Source: Neofusicoccum parvum (Eukaryota; Ascomycota; Dothideomycetes; Botryosphaeriales; Botryosphaeriaceae). Taken from it: a stretch of 64,000 bases of DNA. The notes beneath the pieces are model-generated. The model did not search any database, was not told the DNA's origin, and worked only from the letters and a program-made list of their open reading frames with translations. The stretch is from positions 1,364,001-1,428,000 of the forward strand of contig CP087210.1 of NCBI GenBank assembly GCA_020912385.1, in the 5' to 3' direction. This document shows positions 42,901-52,600 of the stretch, in pieces; positions within the stretch are counted from its first letter, which is position 1; each line of letters starts with the position of its first letter. Both the position numbers and the translations under genes were made by a program.

Positions 42901-43596
42901 TTCCAGAACTCTCGTCGCATGAAGCGGTCCAGGAACCGGCCGAAGCACGCTCTGTATGGCATTACCTCTGGTGGCAACGCGTTCGCAGAGAGCTTGGCCA
43001 GTGGCATTGGCGGTCTCGCGCGCCACCCCATTCAAGGCGCCGAGAAGGAGGGCGCACTTGGCCTTGTCAAGGGCATTGGCAAGGGCCTGCTCGGCGTCCC
43101 CACCAAAGCCGCCATCGGCGCCTTCGACCTGGCCTCCAACATGGCCGAAGGCGTGCGCAACACGACGACCGTCTTCGACCAGGAAGGCCTCGACCGCGTG
43201 CGGCTGACGCGCTTCATCGGCCAGGACGGCATCGTGCGGCCGTACAGCCAGCGTGAAGCGCTCGGCCAATTCTGGCTTAAGACGCTGGACAACGGCCGCT
43301 ACTTCAACGAGGACTACATCGCGCATCTGGAGCTGCCTGGCAAGGACCTGTTGGTCATGCTCACATACAACGGCATCATGCTCGTCCGCACCCGCAAGCT
43401 CACTACCGAGTGGGACGTTCCGCTCAAGGACATCCAGACTATCAGTAAGGAGCGCACCGGCATGAGCATCACGCTCAAGGGCGGCACCAACGGTCCGTTC
43501 ATTCCGGTCGCGGATGAGCAGAGCAGGAATTGGCTTTACAGACAGGTGGCTGTGGCGGTGAATGCTTATAATGATAAGTGGAATGCGAAGGGTTAA
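33982..43596 (+). CDS. VPS13: Vps13 bridge-like lipid transfer protein
   Basis: Giant rod-like protein moving phospholipids between organelles at contact sites. 3188 residues after removing a 48-nt intron at 41080-41127 (GTATGT...GCTAAT...TTTGCAG); the intron has no stop and is a multiple of three, so the frame stays open if retained. The N-terminal chorein domain is complete (MLEGIVANLLNRFLGMYV, about 1-115). A long series of repeating-beta-groove segments with acidic linkers follows (about 130-1900). About 1915-2570 is the VAB adaptor-binding region (YRIRNYTGFDLNVWAV; PVEIGVFNPEEG; YVILNRTGLELDV). The ATG2-C-like region is at about 2880-3060 (YEPYKGLVMTDRPQDLGIGI, then GIGGLARHPIQGAEKEG), and a PH-like C-terminus ends near TTEWDVPLKDIQTISKERTG. 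The length agrees with yeast Vps13 (about 3144). Only one intron in 9.6 kb. Confidence 0.98.
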   Translation: MLEGIVANLLNRFLGMYVQNFDPKQLNVGIWSGDVKLRDLELRREALDQLHLPLNVVQGHLGQLTLSIPWSNLRGKPVRVNIEDVYLLAAPREDAEYDPDEEERREHAVKMEKLDSAELLKERNTEGMTQEEQQKNQSFTASLVTAIVDNVQVQVKNVHIRYEDSLSDPGHPFALGITLDELSAVSTDENWKPTFIQGASTSAHKLATLGSLAVYWDTDAKLLCSGTGTTQALDHAEFVEQLRGMITKGDSSTIAEHQFILKPVSGRAGLEMDKTGKTDRPKIKSRLLFDELGFVIDEDQYRDALMLVDLFHYFIRHQEYKKLQPKSRPKEDPRAWLQFAGKAVLDKIHERNRKWSWDYFRERRDDRKRYIELFKKKKREEQMSQEETKEIDKLEHKLSYEDLRFWRSLARNQLRKENVGVKKQPEKQSWSSWIWGSGQQDSADDSEMSEQQRKELYDAIDWDEKKQITEAVDMPREYVKMQVEMSLRTGSFTLKRDPHGKATEILRLLFDNFSTKVLQRTDSMLAELSLDGMRLYDGTTEGSLFPQIVTVKDAPPVPDDKRIEELNDDGSAKDGDEKDEDAADPFFQLSFENNPLDGSADTALTVKLKGMEVVYNPRFVVEVVKFFKPPESRMESIGALMETAGATVEGLRQQTRAGLEFALEEHKTINAQLDLQAPLIIIPDSVTQKSSICLILDAGHAKVSSELIDKDTLKDIQSKQKGQFSEDDLKRLQGLMYDKFLLKLDSTQVLIGPSIDETKAALIESSGPKNLHLVDRINVDFTIETCIVPKASDLTKFRISGNLPVLHASISDAKYKNLMKLIEVAIPKFEDPPAPDKQVVQGASGPSNLKPIEDDQRPKSRSRSFQFAAQQRELIMSDAGSDVDDAEFQDADDGSKSGVPVHQRNFEFKFTVDKLQGSLYRSDPEGKKPDQLLVELVAEHFFLEFYQRPFDMSAEVSLKSLAVVDHVDENPLPEFKNLISSDDAGDRNLFQLKFIKVNKDSPEFMSIYEGIATNLNVHVSTINLIVTRKTLLTLLDFVLITFASPGDSSDKDKKKKIEGNPEDDEEVAVPAANADPDKIRIRAELKGISVILNNDGMRLATLSLSTADVGVFLMGKTMRVGAKLGSLSLIDDVNQGVSKESSLRQLVTIEGDELLDFAYETFDADSKAYPGYDTSIYLRSGSLKVNFVTEPFRKIMDFGVKFGKMQAIFNAARQAAVEQASQVQERANKMHFDILVRTPIVVFPRMVVPEGQAERDCLTAHLGEIYASNKFVPIDDSKNADTANKLSAGLRNIRLTSFFHYEDDKSEELELIDKVDLGFDVTYVEHKPEYKRPDLEIEGSMSNINLRLTQEQMKFMLELSRSIPAAFATDPEDTMDEDVERQVPDSTLKRANTVQNKEPETSNEKQVAASQSPELGSHEETWTKLDLIFKVGAIGLELINAKATEPVGDIDAASLSKFSLNETSVKLRMISDGSLESELLIQSFTIRDSRTRDTNKFRKVMSLINNDVKQQFMASVSISGGKERHMIVLLTIDSPRVILALDYLFAVQAFVNAGLAMDEPIEIESEDEDTATEDLENSNSDISSALTKQDAQVPKDQKPEEESTMDVSFRINVVEAQAVLIANPAMTNSEAIVLGTKQVLVSKQHAMTLQVDRVGMFLCRMDQWETTRLRILDDFSIQTSLDMRSQGPQSSITSIHVDIEPLVLRVSLRDIMLAMQIMNRASAMSGNDDSKMSGQEPKRIKEVKSSTKSNKTKTVGASTKNKQAAKTISTNRSGAPKAGAKPQESAVIKREEMKIQMQGMRVVIIGDKHELPMLDWSVKKFDVDIRDWSGPMVADTSIDTFFNIYNFSKSAWEPLIEPWQLGFHMSKEQNPDKLAVELYSRKSLDLTVTAATIALASKSADFLSSDEDVLSKPRGTDAPYRIRNYTGFDLNVWAVSEKTDEGSAAKLADGEEAPWRFEDPTTTRETLAPEGATGIVGIKLEGSGFDSINRIPVNREGEFIYNLQPRKDRILHRICCEVSLGQDNVKYITFRSPLVVENNTQIPVEIGVFNPEEGHLLKIEKVAPGDARPAPVGAAFMHSLVVRPDQGFGYTWSNERLFWKELLKRPTRIITCRGESDDESPPFYFQMHAAYDKKDPLTQVYPCMRIRLHAPVEVVNLLPYDFKYRIYDDNTKKDWTNFLRKGGVSPVHVVELSHLLLMSVDLQDTPFKPSKFSVVNSSDKENFRREKTVEIKDSQDLTLRLKLHYYNIPDSGGAFKVAVYSPYVILNRTGLELDVRSKQFLGQAKAAAGAGVFANTQRDSSRAQPFMFSFPTDDHKNRALIKVGDTNWSKPQSFDAIGSTYDVALPSVQGRSEMHVGVTVEEGEGKVCSQSRYRQNLANALQYNLSKVVTIAPRYIIKNKMSEDINIREPGSSDVLTLKNGDLLPLRYLRQGERQQLCLCFPGLNNQWSAPFDIANVGSVHVKLAKAGQRQKLIRVEILMEGATIFLHVSVETKHWPFSMRNESDTEFLFWQANPNVDEDEEDSGSGWRPIRYRLPPKSIMPYAWDYPAAKNKEIVLKAHNKERHIKLAEIGNLVPMKLPPAQSSQRGKIIDLSVVADGPTQTLIISNWKPSKSLYKQKSAASSRSTTDGFEVKDVDSDVTFKAKLRIAGIGISLVNMQLRELVYITLRDIELAYGDSALYQQFSTTIKWIQIDNQLYGGIFPILFYPSVVPKTGKEMEAHPILQTSITKVKDDSYGVLYIKYFSFLMQQMTLEIDEDFIFALLDFAKIPGASWSEVKEGKLCDEELDIPEPKQEQGGQDVYFELLHLQPMQFDLSFVRTERINAEDTMTSSNPFMFAVNVLTMSIGNVNDAPLRYNALILENARVSVAALVNSIKNHYVQESLRQVHLILGSADFLGNPVGLFQNVSSGVTDIFYEPYKGLVMTDRPQDLGIGIAKGASSFVKKSVFGFSDSMAKFTGSMSKGLAAATLDQEFQNSRRMKRSRNRPKHALYGITSGGNAFAESLASGIGGLARHPIQGAEKEGALGLVKGIGKGLLGVPTKAAIGAFDLASNMAEGVRNTTTVFDQEGLDRVRLTRFIGQDGIVRPYSQREALGQFWLKTLDNGRYFNEDYIAHLELPGKDLLVMLTYNGIMLVRTRKLTTEWDVPLKDIQTISKERTGMSITLKGGTNGPFIPVADEQSRNWLYRQVAVAVNAYNDKWNAKG

Positions 43597-45377
43597 TTGG
43601 TGGTGAGGTGGAGAGATGTGGATTGGATAAAGAGTGGGTGATGGAATATGGGTGATTTACGTACATAGGGGAAGAGATCTTCTTCCTAGCATTTCCTACT
43701 TTGTTGTATTTCTATCAGCGAGAATGGCGGGTTCCTAGAGGCGGTGGCCGGTGCTGAAGAAGGGAGGGCTCAAGGCAACAAAAACAAAAATTGTAACTTT
43801 TTGGTGGGTTTGGTGGACTGGGTAAAATGAAAATTTCTATATTGCTTTCGATATTTGACCCCGTTGCGCGTGACTTGTTGAGGTACCGGTGCTTCTTATG
43901 CAGCTATTAAAGCGCTTGTGCGTCGCAGTCACTCCCAGGATCACCTGTAGACCGGAGGCAGGATGGACCTTAAGCACGAATTCACGTCGTCCAAACTAGC
44001 GTTTTGTTGCGGATTTCCTCGCAAGTACTCGTCTTTCCAATGCTCTTTTGCCCTTTAGTCGAAATCCCATAGGATCTTCAACAGTGTTCGCCACTGGAAA
44101 TCTTCATGATCGGGCATAGATGCTGAAGGGTAGCAAGTCCGAAGAAAGTCATTGAAGAAGAACATGAGAAACTAAACCCCTTCCATATGACGGAGGATTT
44201 CCTCGTCGTGTTGGTCCTCCGGAAGGACGTTACCGGGCTTGTTCCGATCTTCCATTCTTTGAACTTGAACCCCGCGGGCGTGACTTCGTCCGAAATGGTT
44301 GCGGCTTCGGATGTCGTTTCTTGGTCGGGGTTTGATGAGGTGCCGAGATCTGTGAGTGTGTTTTGCAACAGTTCGCCTACCCGCAGTGATGATCGGTGTC
44401 ATTTGGTACTTATTGTCATCTCCATTAGTTTTTTAATATTTGAAGTATCTAAGGATATCTCCAAGCAGTACGAAGAGCGAAGATGATGAGACGCAAAACC
44501 GAATACTACTTTAACAAGGAGTATGAACCTGGAATCTACCGTTTTTAGTTCTCGTTTTGTTAGATCTCAAGCTAGGGGTTTCAATTCGTTGATTACAGAA
44601 TAGAAATGATTACTCGAGTGATGAGCAACCGTTTTGATAGGCCGGGTTAGTTAAGCAGCATGCGTGTGAGCGTAGTGTCACAAGGCGCCGGTGGGAGCGG
44701 TGGGACGTTTTTGAAAATCCAGAACTCCGCAAAAAAGCTACATGAATTCAGGATTCGTCCTGTCACTATAGAAAACGGTGAATTTACCCCGATATATATT
44801 TCAATTCTCTACCTTCTGCAAACATCTGCTCGTTACCTTAGTGGCTCAACGAAGCCTACTCCGTACCTAAAGTATCGATAGGCTTATGCCATGACAGCCT
44901 TTCCAGTCATACACTATTTGATGCGCACCTTCATCATGAAGGAAAGCGTAGTTGGCATCATTAATCCGAGTTGCTTGGGTTCGTTGTAGGCAAAAAGAAC
45001 TCGTGAGAAAGCAATGTGTGGAAGAAACGGAAAACAGTTAGTCATCGCTAAGGGTTTCAAAAGACCTCGAAAGTATTTAGTCGGCGTAGGGCTTTGCGTT
45101 GCTTCTAGAAGCCCAAAATTAGGGTAGAAATGATGAGGCTGTTACGGCGTCTTGTATTTTGCGTCTTCAGTTCACACGAGCGGGCCATTTCTCATGTGGA
45201 CATGCCAACCGTACACCAGCATGTGTCTGAACACTTGAGAGTTCCGTAGGTATATTCCTTCCAAAGAAAAAGAGAATTATAACCCTTTTACAAGCCGAAA
45301 CCGTGCTCACAATCATCCAAAGCTCTCAACCCCCGGACCCCCGGCTCGACCTGACCATCCTGCCGCCAACAAACACC
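43597..45377. other. AT-rich gene-free gap between VPS13 and the P450
   Basis: 1.8 kb convergent gap, clearly AT-richer than the flanking coding DNA, with frequent stops in all frames. Open frames are short and featureless. No palindromic element, tRNA or transposon remnant was recognised by eye; the composition could reflect decayed repeat DNA. Confidence 0.5.
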
Positions 45378-47120
45378 TCACAAATCCTCCCACACGGTCT
45401 CCATCCCATAATCCCTCTTCCCCTCCAGCCCCAGCCCCTCCAGCCCCGTCTCACCCCCGTCCGCCTTCCTCTCGGTAACCCTGAAGAACATGTCCTCCTG
45501 CAGGAAGAAGCCCATGCACACGCCCTTGAACGGGCGCTGCGGGTCGGCGACCTCCCACTCGAACCTCAGCACCAGCTCGGCGACGGCCTTGTCGAGCTCG
45601 AACATGGCGACGGAGCGGCCGAGGCAGCCGTGCTTGCCGGCGCCGAAGACGGCGGCCTGGGCGTCGGCCATGCGGGCGAGGACGGGACCGTCGGCCAGCA
45701 GCCAGCGCTCGGGGCGGAAGAGGTGGGCGTCGGGGCCGAAGACGGCGGCGTCGCGCATGAGGCCGAACACGTTCCAGCCGACGGCGGTGCCGCCGGGCAC
45801 GGCGCGCCCGTCGATGACGTCGCCGCCCGCCGGCACGCGCTTGGGCAGCAGCCCCGCCGCCGGCGGCACGATCCGGAGCGCCTCCTTGATGCAGGCTTGC
45901 AGGTAGGGCAGCGCGCGCGCCTGCTGGTCGGTGATGATGGGCCGGGAGAGGCGGCCCGCCGCCGCGGCGCCCGAGAGCTCGGCGAGGAGCGTGCGGAGGA
46001 TGCGCGGGTTGGTGGCGATGTGCAGGAGCGCGATGCGGATCGCCGTCGCGGTGCTGTCCGAGCCGGCCGTGATCTGGATCAGCGTCTCGGACTCGAGCTG
46101 CGTGCGCGTCAGGCCGTGGGCCAGGAAGGAGCCGAGCATGTCGCGCCGCGTGACCGGGGCGACGGGGTCGAAGCGCTCGGCCACGACGGCGTTGGCGAAG
46201 GACATGATGGCGCCGAGCCCTTGGGCGTCGGAGGCGGACGGCCAGAGGGCGCGCACGGCGGGGATGCGGACGATGTTGTGCAGCTCGGGGAAGGTGGCGA
46301 TGCCCATGACGAAGGGCCAGAGGGTCTTGCCTTGCTCGAGGTAGTTGAAGGGGTCGCCGTCTTTGTCGAGGAATCCGAAGGTGCGGCCGAAGGCGACGGT
46401 GGAGATGGTGTCCAAGGTGAAGAAGGTCGATGTCCGGGCGAGATCCAAGGGGACGTACTTGGTTGGCGTGGATAGGTATTTTGTCTGGATCAGGTCTATC
46501 ATTTTCAACAACGTGGCGTCGATGTCTTTCTCAATGTATTGGTTCTCCTTTCCAGAATACTTGATTACAGGACTTGGTCAGTGGCGTTGGAAGCCAACAC
46601 GACACATGCGGTGGACTTACACCCGGGGCCATGGCCTGGCGTATCTTTGTGTGGACATTGTCATCCATATATGTCTGAGTGAATGGATCAGCCCTGGAAT
46701 TGTGGAAAGGAAAGCACTGTAGTAGTGGAGCAGAACTTACAGTGATATTATCTTCGGTGGGATGAAGGCGGATGGCTTTGTACCAGTCCGCGCGACCGTA
46801 CTCACTGCGAACGGCATTGATACGTTTGATGACAGAGATGTCCTTCGTCAATAGAGTATTCGGACCAACGCGACATGTTGATCCTGCAGGACATTAGAGG
46901 CGAATCAAACTTGCAGGCTTGGTCACTTGCCGTATTTGTCGTTCCACTCCTTGAAGTGCTCATGCAGACGTCCTGACGTGCTTGCTTTGTACACCCAATA
47001 CCTTGTGAATCCGCTCAATGGCGGTCCCTTGAACTGCCGCAAGGCCAGATAGCGCCGGAAGTCGCGGACAGCGAAGTAGACAAGAGCGGCGACTGCGATG
47101 AGCCCAACAATGGAAACCAT
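45378..47120 (-). CDS. Cytochrome P450 (pisatin-demethylase / benzoate-hydroxylase-like)
   Basis: Membrane-anchored heme-thiolate monooxygenase; substrate unknown. Four exons: 47120-46931, 46883-46741, 46674-46621, 46559-45378, giving 522 residues. Intron 1 (47 nt) is of the rare GC-AG type with perfect GCAAGT donor; it yields NDKYGSTCRVGPN, as the family requires. Intron 2 (66 nt) is stopless and a multiple of three. Intron 3 has GTAAGT and a CAAG acceptor. Features: N-terminal membrane segment (IVGLIAVAALVYFAV), Pro-rich hinge (FKGPPLSGF), I-helix AGSDST, ExxR as KEALR, FRPERW, and heme loop FGAGKHGCLGR with Cys at about residue 441. All catalytic elements are intact. The closest known groups are fungal pisatin demethylase-like P450s, a broad class. 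No partner reductase or biosynthetic gene is adjacent. Confidence 0.92.
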
Positions 47121-48717
47121 GGTGCGCCGCCTTCAGGATTTGCGATGAAGTTGGAGATTGGAGAGAAACTTGCGTGTTGACGGAATCCAATACGACTATA
47201 TGGATTTCTAAAGTCTAATGCCGCATCCTTGTACATGGCGGCCCCCGAATCACATCGGTTGCAAGCGCTCGGAGAATGGACTTGAGAAGTACACGGATGA
47301 ACTTTGAACCCTGGAGAATGCATGCCGGCGGCATGTTAGCCCCGCAGGACTGTACGATTATACATACACATGGAAGTACGAATCGGGGAATCAAGCGGAC
47401 GAGCAGCTGCAAAGCTAGGAGGGATCACGATCCTTCTAGTGTGTCAATAATGATACTGCTCTGGGACATGCTGCTGCAGACGGTTAGCTCTTCGGTCACT
47501 TCAAGAAGCGGGAACATGTAAGTTGAGGATTCACGCGCCCGCCACCGTCAACGGACAACGCAGACACGCTCCGGCGTGCCGTGTGTTTATCGCATTCATC
47601 AGAGAGGGTGGGTGCTCTGAGCGGGGTTGTGGGTGTATTTGGGCTAGTCGGCGGACGTGCAACCCGGCTGTGATTCACATGCAGTTGAGATTGCAAGTGA
47701 CATTCCAAAACGGGTAGCAAAGCGGGTGGTCCAGGTCGCGTATCTAGCGTAGAGCGGGCGGGAACAGGCCTAGATCTAGACTCAACGGCGACGACAGCAG
47801 GTTCAGCATGCATGGCGGGAAGTCTAAACAACGGAGGACGTGAGCGGGCGGGAAAAGCAAGGTGGGTGGGGGCTGAGACGCGTTTGAGACACGCAGCCCA
47901 CGACGTCGACGTTGCCGAGACGTGGGTGCCTCAGGCGGCAAGGCAGCAAGCAAGTCGCTGACCGGCGGCGGGCGCACCCCGCAAACAGAGCCAGGGTGGC
48001 GTCAGTGGCGGTGCGCTCGGGCACCACTTCCCGCCCGAGCATGCCGGAGAGCGAGGGAGCAATCGGGAGGCCAACGCCAGCAACGCGACAAGCCGGGTGA
48101 AAATTTGCTGCGGCGCACTGGGCCAGGGACAGGAAATGGCAAGCTGAGCAGCCGTCGTGGCGACATCGGAGCGCGCAGGAACTGGCGCTGAGATGGTGTT
48201 CGCCCACGGGAACCGGCGGGTCGTAGCCGGCCATCGCCCCGTGACTGAGTCATTGGGCCGATAAGGGCCTGGCCGCGAACGTCATCGTATGAGCCCGCCC
48301 AGCTGCTCCTCAGGAGTTGCGCTGCACGACGGCCGCGACGACGGCGAGGGCTGTGAGGACGACAGCGTGTGGTATTGCGTTGATGGATTCATCAGCAGCG
48401 AGTGCAAGGCTGCTCCTGCCGGCGCGGTGTCGCAGGCAGCCACGTGCGGCGTCGCGGCTTCCAGAAGTTGCCAGCTGCGCCTCCGCCTGGCTGGGTGGTT
48501 GAGCGAGCGAGTGTAAGCACCCGCAGCCCGCGCCTGTGCCCGCCACTCCCACTCCTCCTGCCGCCTACTTAAGCCTTCCCTCCCCCAACCCTCCTCCATC
48601 CTCTTACCAACCCAACCCACTCCGCCTGCACTCAACACTGCGCTCGCGCGAAGCCAACAACACTCTTACGCCAACACACCACCCTCCGACCGACTCCATA
48701 CACGTTATCTCGTCAAC
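47121..48717. promoter_or_regulatory. Divergent region between the P450 and polyubiquitin
   Basis: 1.6 kb with the two genes pointing away from each other, so it contains both promoters. No gene is credible. Near 48560-48717 a CTACTTAAGCC patch and a CT/CA-rich leader (CTCAACACTGCG, CAACACACCACCC) precede the ubiquitin ATG. Confidence 0.55.
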
Positions 48718-49745
<1,028 letters not shown>

Positions 49746-50591
49746 GTGGTCGATGGAGGGACTTCGTTTCGGGATTGCATGGCGTTAAAGGCAGAGGTAC
49801 CGAAAAGGTAGCCTGGGTGCCACGTTAGATATTCATGAAAGCATGAGCCTACGGGCTGGGCCTTCGGGCTCTTTTCACGTTCAAACTTGACAATTGCCTC
49901 GTGCGACAGTGCTCTTGTGATGCGACAAAGTGTGTCTGATGGTGTGAAGCTGTGCAGAATGTGGTCTCTGGCTGACGATTGTATGCATGCTCGTACGTGG
50001 AACTAGCGGCAAGACCACGTGGACTGGCTGCAAGCCAACCCTGCCGATCGACGACGTACCTTGACGTCCTGCAACTCTGCTTCCAAGCCTTCCCGCCCAA
50101 CATGTCCGTTCGACTTGGACAACCTCGGTGGCAATTGCCGAAAAGGCCCCGATCGCCTTGAATTAAGCTCGGGAGCGCGCCGCCCCGCCCTGCTGCGGCT
50201 GTGGAGCCCGGCTGCGGAGTCATTTGCGCGGACCGCCGGAGACGACGCCATTGTTCGCGGAGTCTTGCGGAATTCATGAAGTTTTCCTCTATGTCCGGGC
50301 TTATGGCTGCGATAAGCCTGCAACACCACGAAATCGGGAGAGCAAGCGTGCAGGGTGCCAATCATCAGCCCACAACCCCGGTCGTTTTGGGCAGCGCACG
50401 GGGCGGGGGGCAGGTATGATGATACATAATCACGGATATTAGCGCGGCGATAGCAGCGCGGAAAACCCCCAGCAAGCGCGCGACGTGGGGTTGGCGTTGG
50501 CAAGAGAGTATAAAGCTACCGCTCGCCCGCCCATTGAAGCTTTACCAGCAGTCGCCGACAAGACTTCGCGAGAAACCCCCAGCTCAACACC
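49746..50591. other. Intergenic region between polyubiquitin and the aldo-keto reductase
   Basis: 845 bp between two plus-strand genes, holding the ubiquitin 3' end and the reductase promoter. A GAGTATAAAGC sequence near 50507 is a good TATA-box candidate about 85 bp before the ATG. No gene is seen. Confidence 0.5.
50509..50516 (+). promoter_or_regulatory. TATA-like box of the aldo-keto reductase gene
   Basis: GTATAAAG about 80 bp upstream of the ATG at 50592, in otherwise GC-rich sequence. Position and sequence fit a fungal TATA box; not proven. Confidence 0.5.
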
Positions 50592-51937
50592 ATGGCTGCC
50601 GAAACAAAGATGCAATACGTCAAGTACGCCCCGCCGCCGCGAGAGATGCCCCTCCCCCACCTTCCCCTCGCGCCAGAGTGCTCTCCCGGCGAGCCCGTCC
50701 CGCCTCGCAGTCGGCGCCAGCTCTGGGGCGGAGTGGCACATGGCAATCGCCAGACGGTTCGCTGACTCACGCGCGCAGCCTGGGCAAGTCCGGCCTCAAG
50801 ATCAGCAAGGTGATTCTCGGAGCCATGTCGTACGGCACGTCGGAGTGGCAGAAGTGGGTGCTGGACGAGGCGGAGGCGCTGCCGCTGCTCAAGCACGCCT
50901 ACGACCACGGCATCAACACCTGGGACACGGTAGGCAGCCCCCGCCGCACCGCCGCAAAACACCGCGATTTGCTGACGGGCCGCCGGTGACGGCAGGCGGA
51001 CATCTACTCGCACGGGCGCAGCGAGGAGATCATCGGCAAGGCGCTCAAGCAGTACTCGATCCCGCGCAACCGCGTGGTGATCCTGTCCAAGTGCTACTTC
51101 GGCGTGGCCGACGACGGCACCCAGCCGCCCATCTTCTCCAGCAGCAACAACGACGGCGAGTTCCTTAACCGCGTCGGCCTGTCGCGCAAGCACATCCTCG
51201 ACGCCGTCGACGCCAGCGTCGAGCGCCTGGGCACCTACATCGACGTGCTCCAGATCCACCGCCTCGACCGCGACACCCCCATGGAGGAGATCATGAAGGC
51301 CCTGAACGACGTCGTCGAGAGCGGCAAGGTGCGCTACATTGGCGCCAGCTCGGTGAGTCGCACTCTCTCTCTCTCTCCCTCTCTCTCTCCGGTCCCATCC
51401 TCACCTCCAGACGGCTAACGCGCTCCATCTCCCGCGCAGATGGCCGCCTGGGAGTTCCAGATGCTCCAGAACATCGCGGCGCGCCACGGCTGGCACCAGT
51501 TCATCAGCATGCAGAACTACCACAACCTGCTGTACCGCGAGGAGGAGCGCGAGATGATCCCGTACTGCAAGGCCACAGGCGTCGGTCTCGTGCCGTGGAG
51601 CCCGATCGCGCGCGGCGCGCTCGCCCGCCCCTTCGACTCGCGCGCCACCACCCGCGAGCAGACGGACAACTTCCTCAAGGCCCTGATCCGCAGCCGCGAG
51701 ACCGACGTCGACCGGGCCATCGTCGGCAGGGTCGAGGAGGTCGCCGCCAAGAAGGGCGTGAGCATGGCCGCCGTCGCCACCGCCTGGTGCATCGGGAAGG
51801 GCGTGAACCCCATCATCGGGCTGGGCAGCAAGGAGAGGATCGAGGAGGCGGTGAGGAGTAGCAATTTGAAGCTGACCGAGGAGGAGGTCAAGTACTTGGA
51901 GGAGCCGTATTTGCCGAAGCCGATTGCTGGGTACTAA
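50592..51937 (+). CDS. Aldo-keto reductase (versiconal-acetate-reductase / aryl-alcohol-dehydrogenase-like)
   Basis: Cytosolic NADPH-dependent reductase of aldehydes or ketones. Four exons, 50592-50623, 50779-50929, 50996-51352 and 51440-51937, give 345 residues; the introns are 155, 66 and 87 nt with GT-AG ends. The barrel starts LGKSGLKISKVILGAMSYG. The AKR tetrad is visible: D60 and Y65 in NTWDTADIYSHGRSEE, K93 in VILSKCYF, and the His of IDVLQIHRLD. The C-terminal GVGLVPWSPIARG and GVNPIIGLGSKERIEEA contain the cofactor-binding segments. Family members in fungi include stcV-type reductases of aflatoxin/sterigmatocystin pathways and many general aldehyde reductases, so the name does not fix a substrate. 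The third intron carries a CT-repeat. Confidence 0.93.
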
Positions 51938-52486
51938 AAAGAAAAAGAGGGGGGATGGATGTGTGTGATGAAGGGTCCGCGCGTGTATGTCAAAGGGAAG
52001 AGAACAATGAACAAAAAAGTTTATGGGTCAGGTTGGCTCGCTCAAGGATTCTGCCATCATCCCATCGCCCTTACCCGGGGGATCAGACCCGTCTGTCCCA
52101 CACCTACGAACAATTCACTTCCTGCATAATCAAACATCTTCATCGTCATTCAACAGTCGCGCAACTGATAAGATGATCTTTTTAATTGTTCTCTAAAGTC
52201 ATAGCACAAGCAGTCAAAGTCCAAACTCGAAACGCAAAGAACAAACAAGTCCTCTCCCCGCCCCTCTCCCCGCCCCTCTCCCTGACCAATACCGCTCACA
52301 ACATCCCTTTATACCAGAGCAGTAATCGCAAGTCTGTCACTCTTCAATCTCTCCATCTCCGGAGGCGGAGCAGCAGCAGCAGTCCCAGTAGATTCCATCA
52401 GGCACGGCGGGTTGGAAGCGAGGAAGCGAGTGGGCACTGTAAAGGCCTGATGATAGTTGATCTGTGAGGGTGCTCTGACGGCTCGT
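51938..52486. other. Intergenic region
   Basis: 550 bp convergent gap between the aldo-keto reductase and the microprotein. It has a C-rich tandem (CCCCGCCCCTCT twice near 52255-52280). Nothing else is recognised. Confidence 0.5.
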
Positions 52487-52600
52487 TCAGTACGCGAAGC
52501 AGTCCATGCAGCCGGAGGTGGAGTGGCCGCAGGAATTGCACCAGTTCGAGGGACTGGCGCCGTGAGACGTGGCGTCGCAGCTGCAGCAGACCCACGGCAT
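52487..52600 (-). CDS. Cys-rich microprotein with zinc-binding-like CxxC motifs (37 residues)
   Basis: Short open frame from the ATG at 52600: MPWVCCSCDATSHG, a spacer, then NWCNSCGHSTSGCMDCFAY and stop. The pattern W-x-C-C-x-C ... C-x2-C-G-H ... C-x2-C resembles the small fungal proteins with a zinc-ribbon or degenerate RING-like knuckle (W.C..C...C..CGH..C..C), so zinc binding is likely by analogy. A good acceptor (CTAACTTGCAG) lies 20 bases upstream in the same strand and leaves the frame open (KNKKN), so a further 5' exon is possible and the protein may be longer. Function unknown. Eight cysteines in 37 residues is far above chance in this composition. Confidence 0.55.
   Translation of the reverse strand: MPWVCCSCDATSHGASPSNWCNSCGHSTSGCMDCFAY

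Noticed and set aside
45303..46475. 390-codon plus-strand frame over the P450
   Set aside because: Antisense shadow of the P450 last exon; translation is His/Glu/Gly repeats of arbitrary type.
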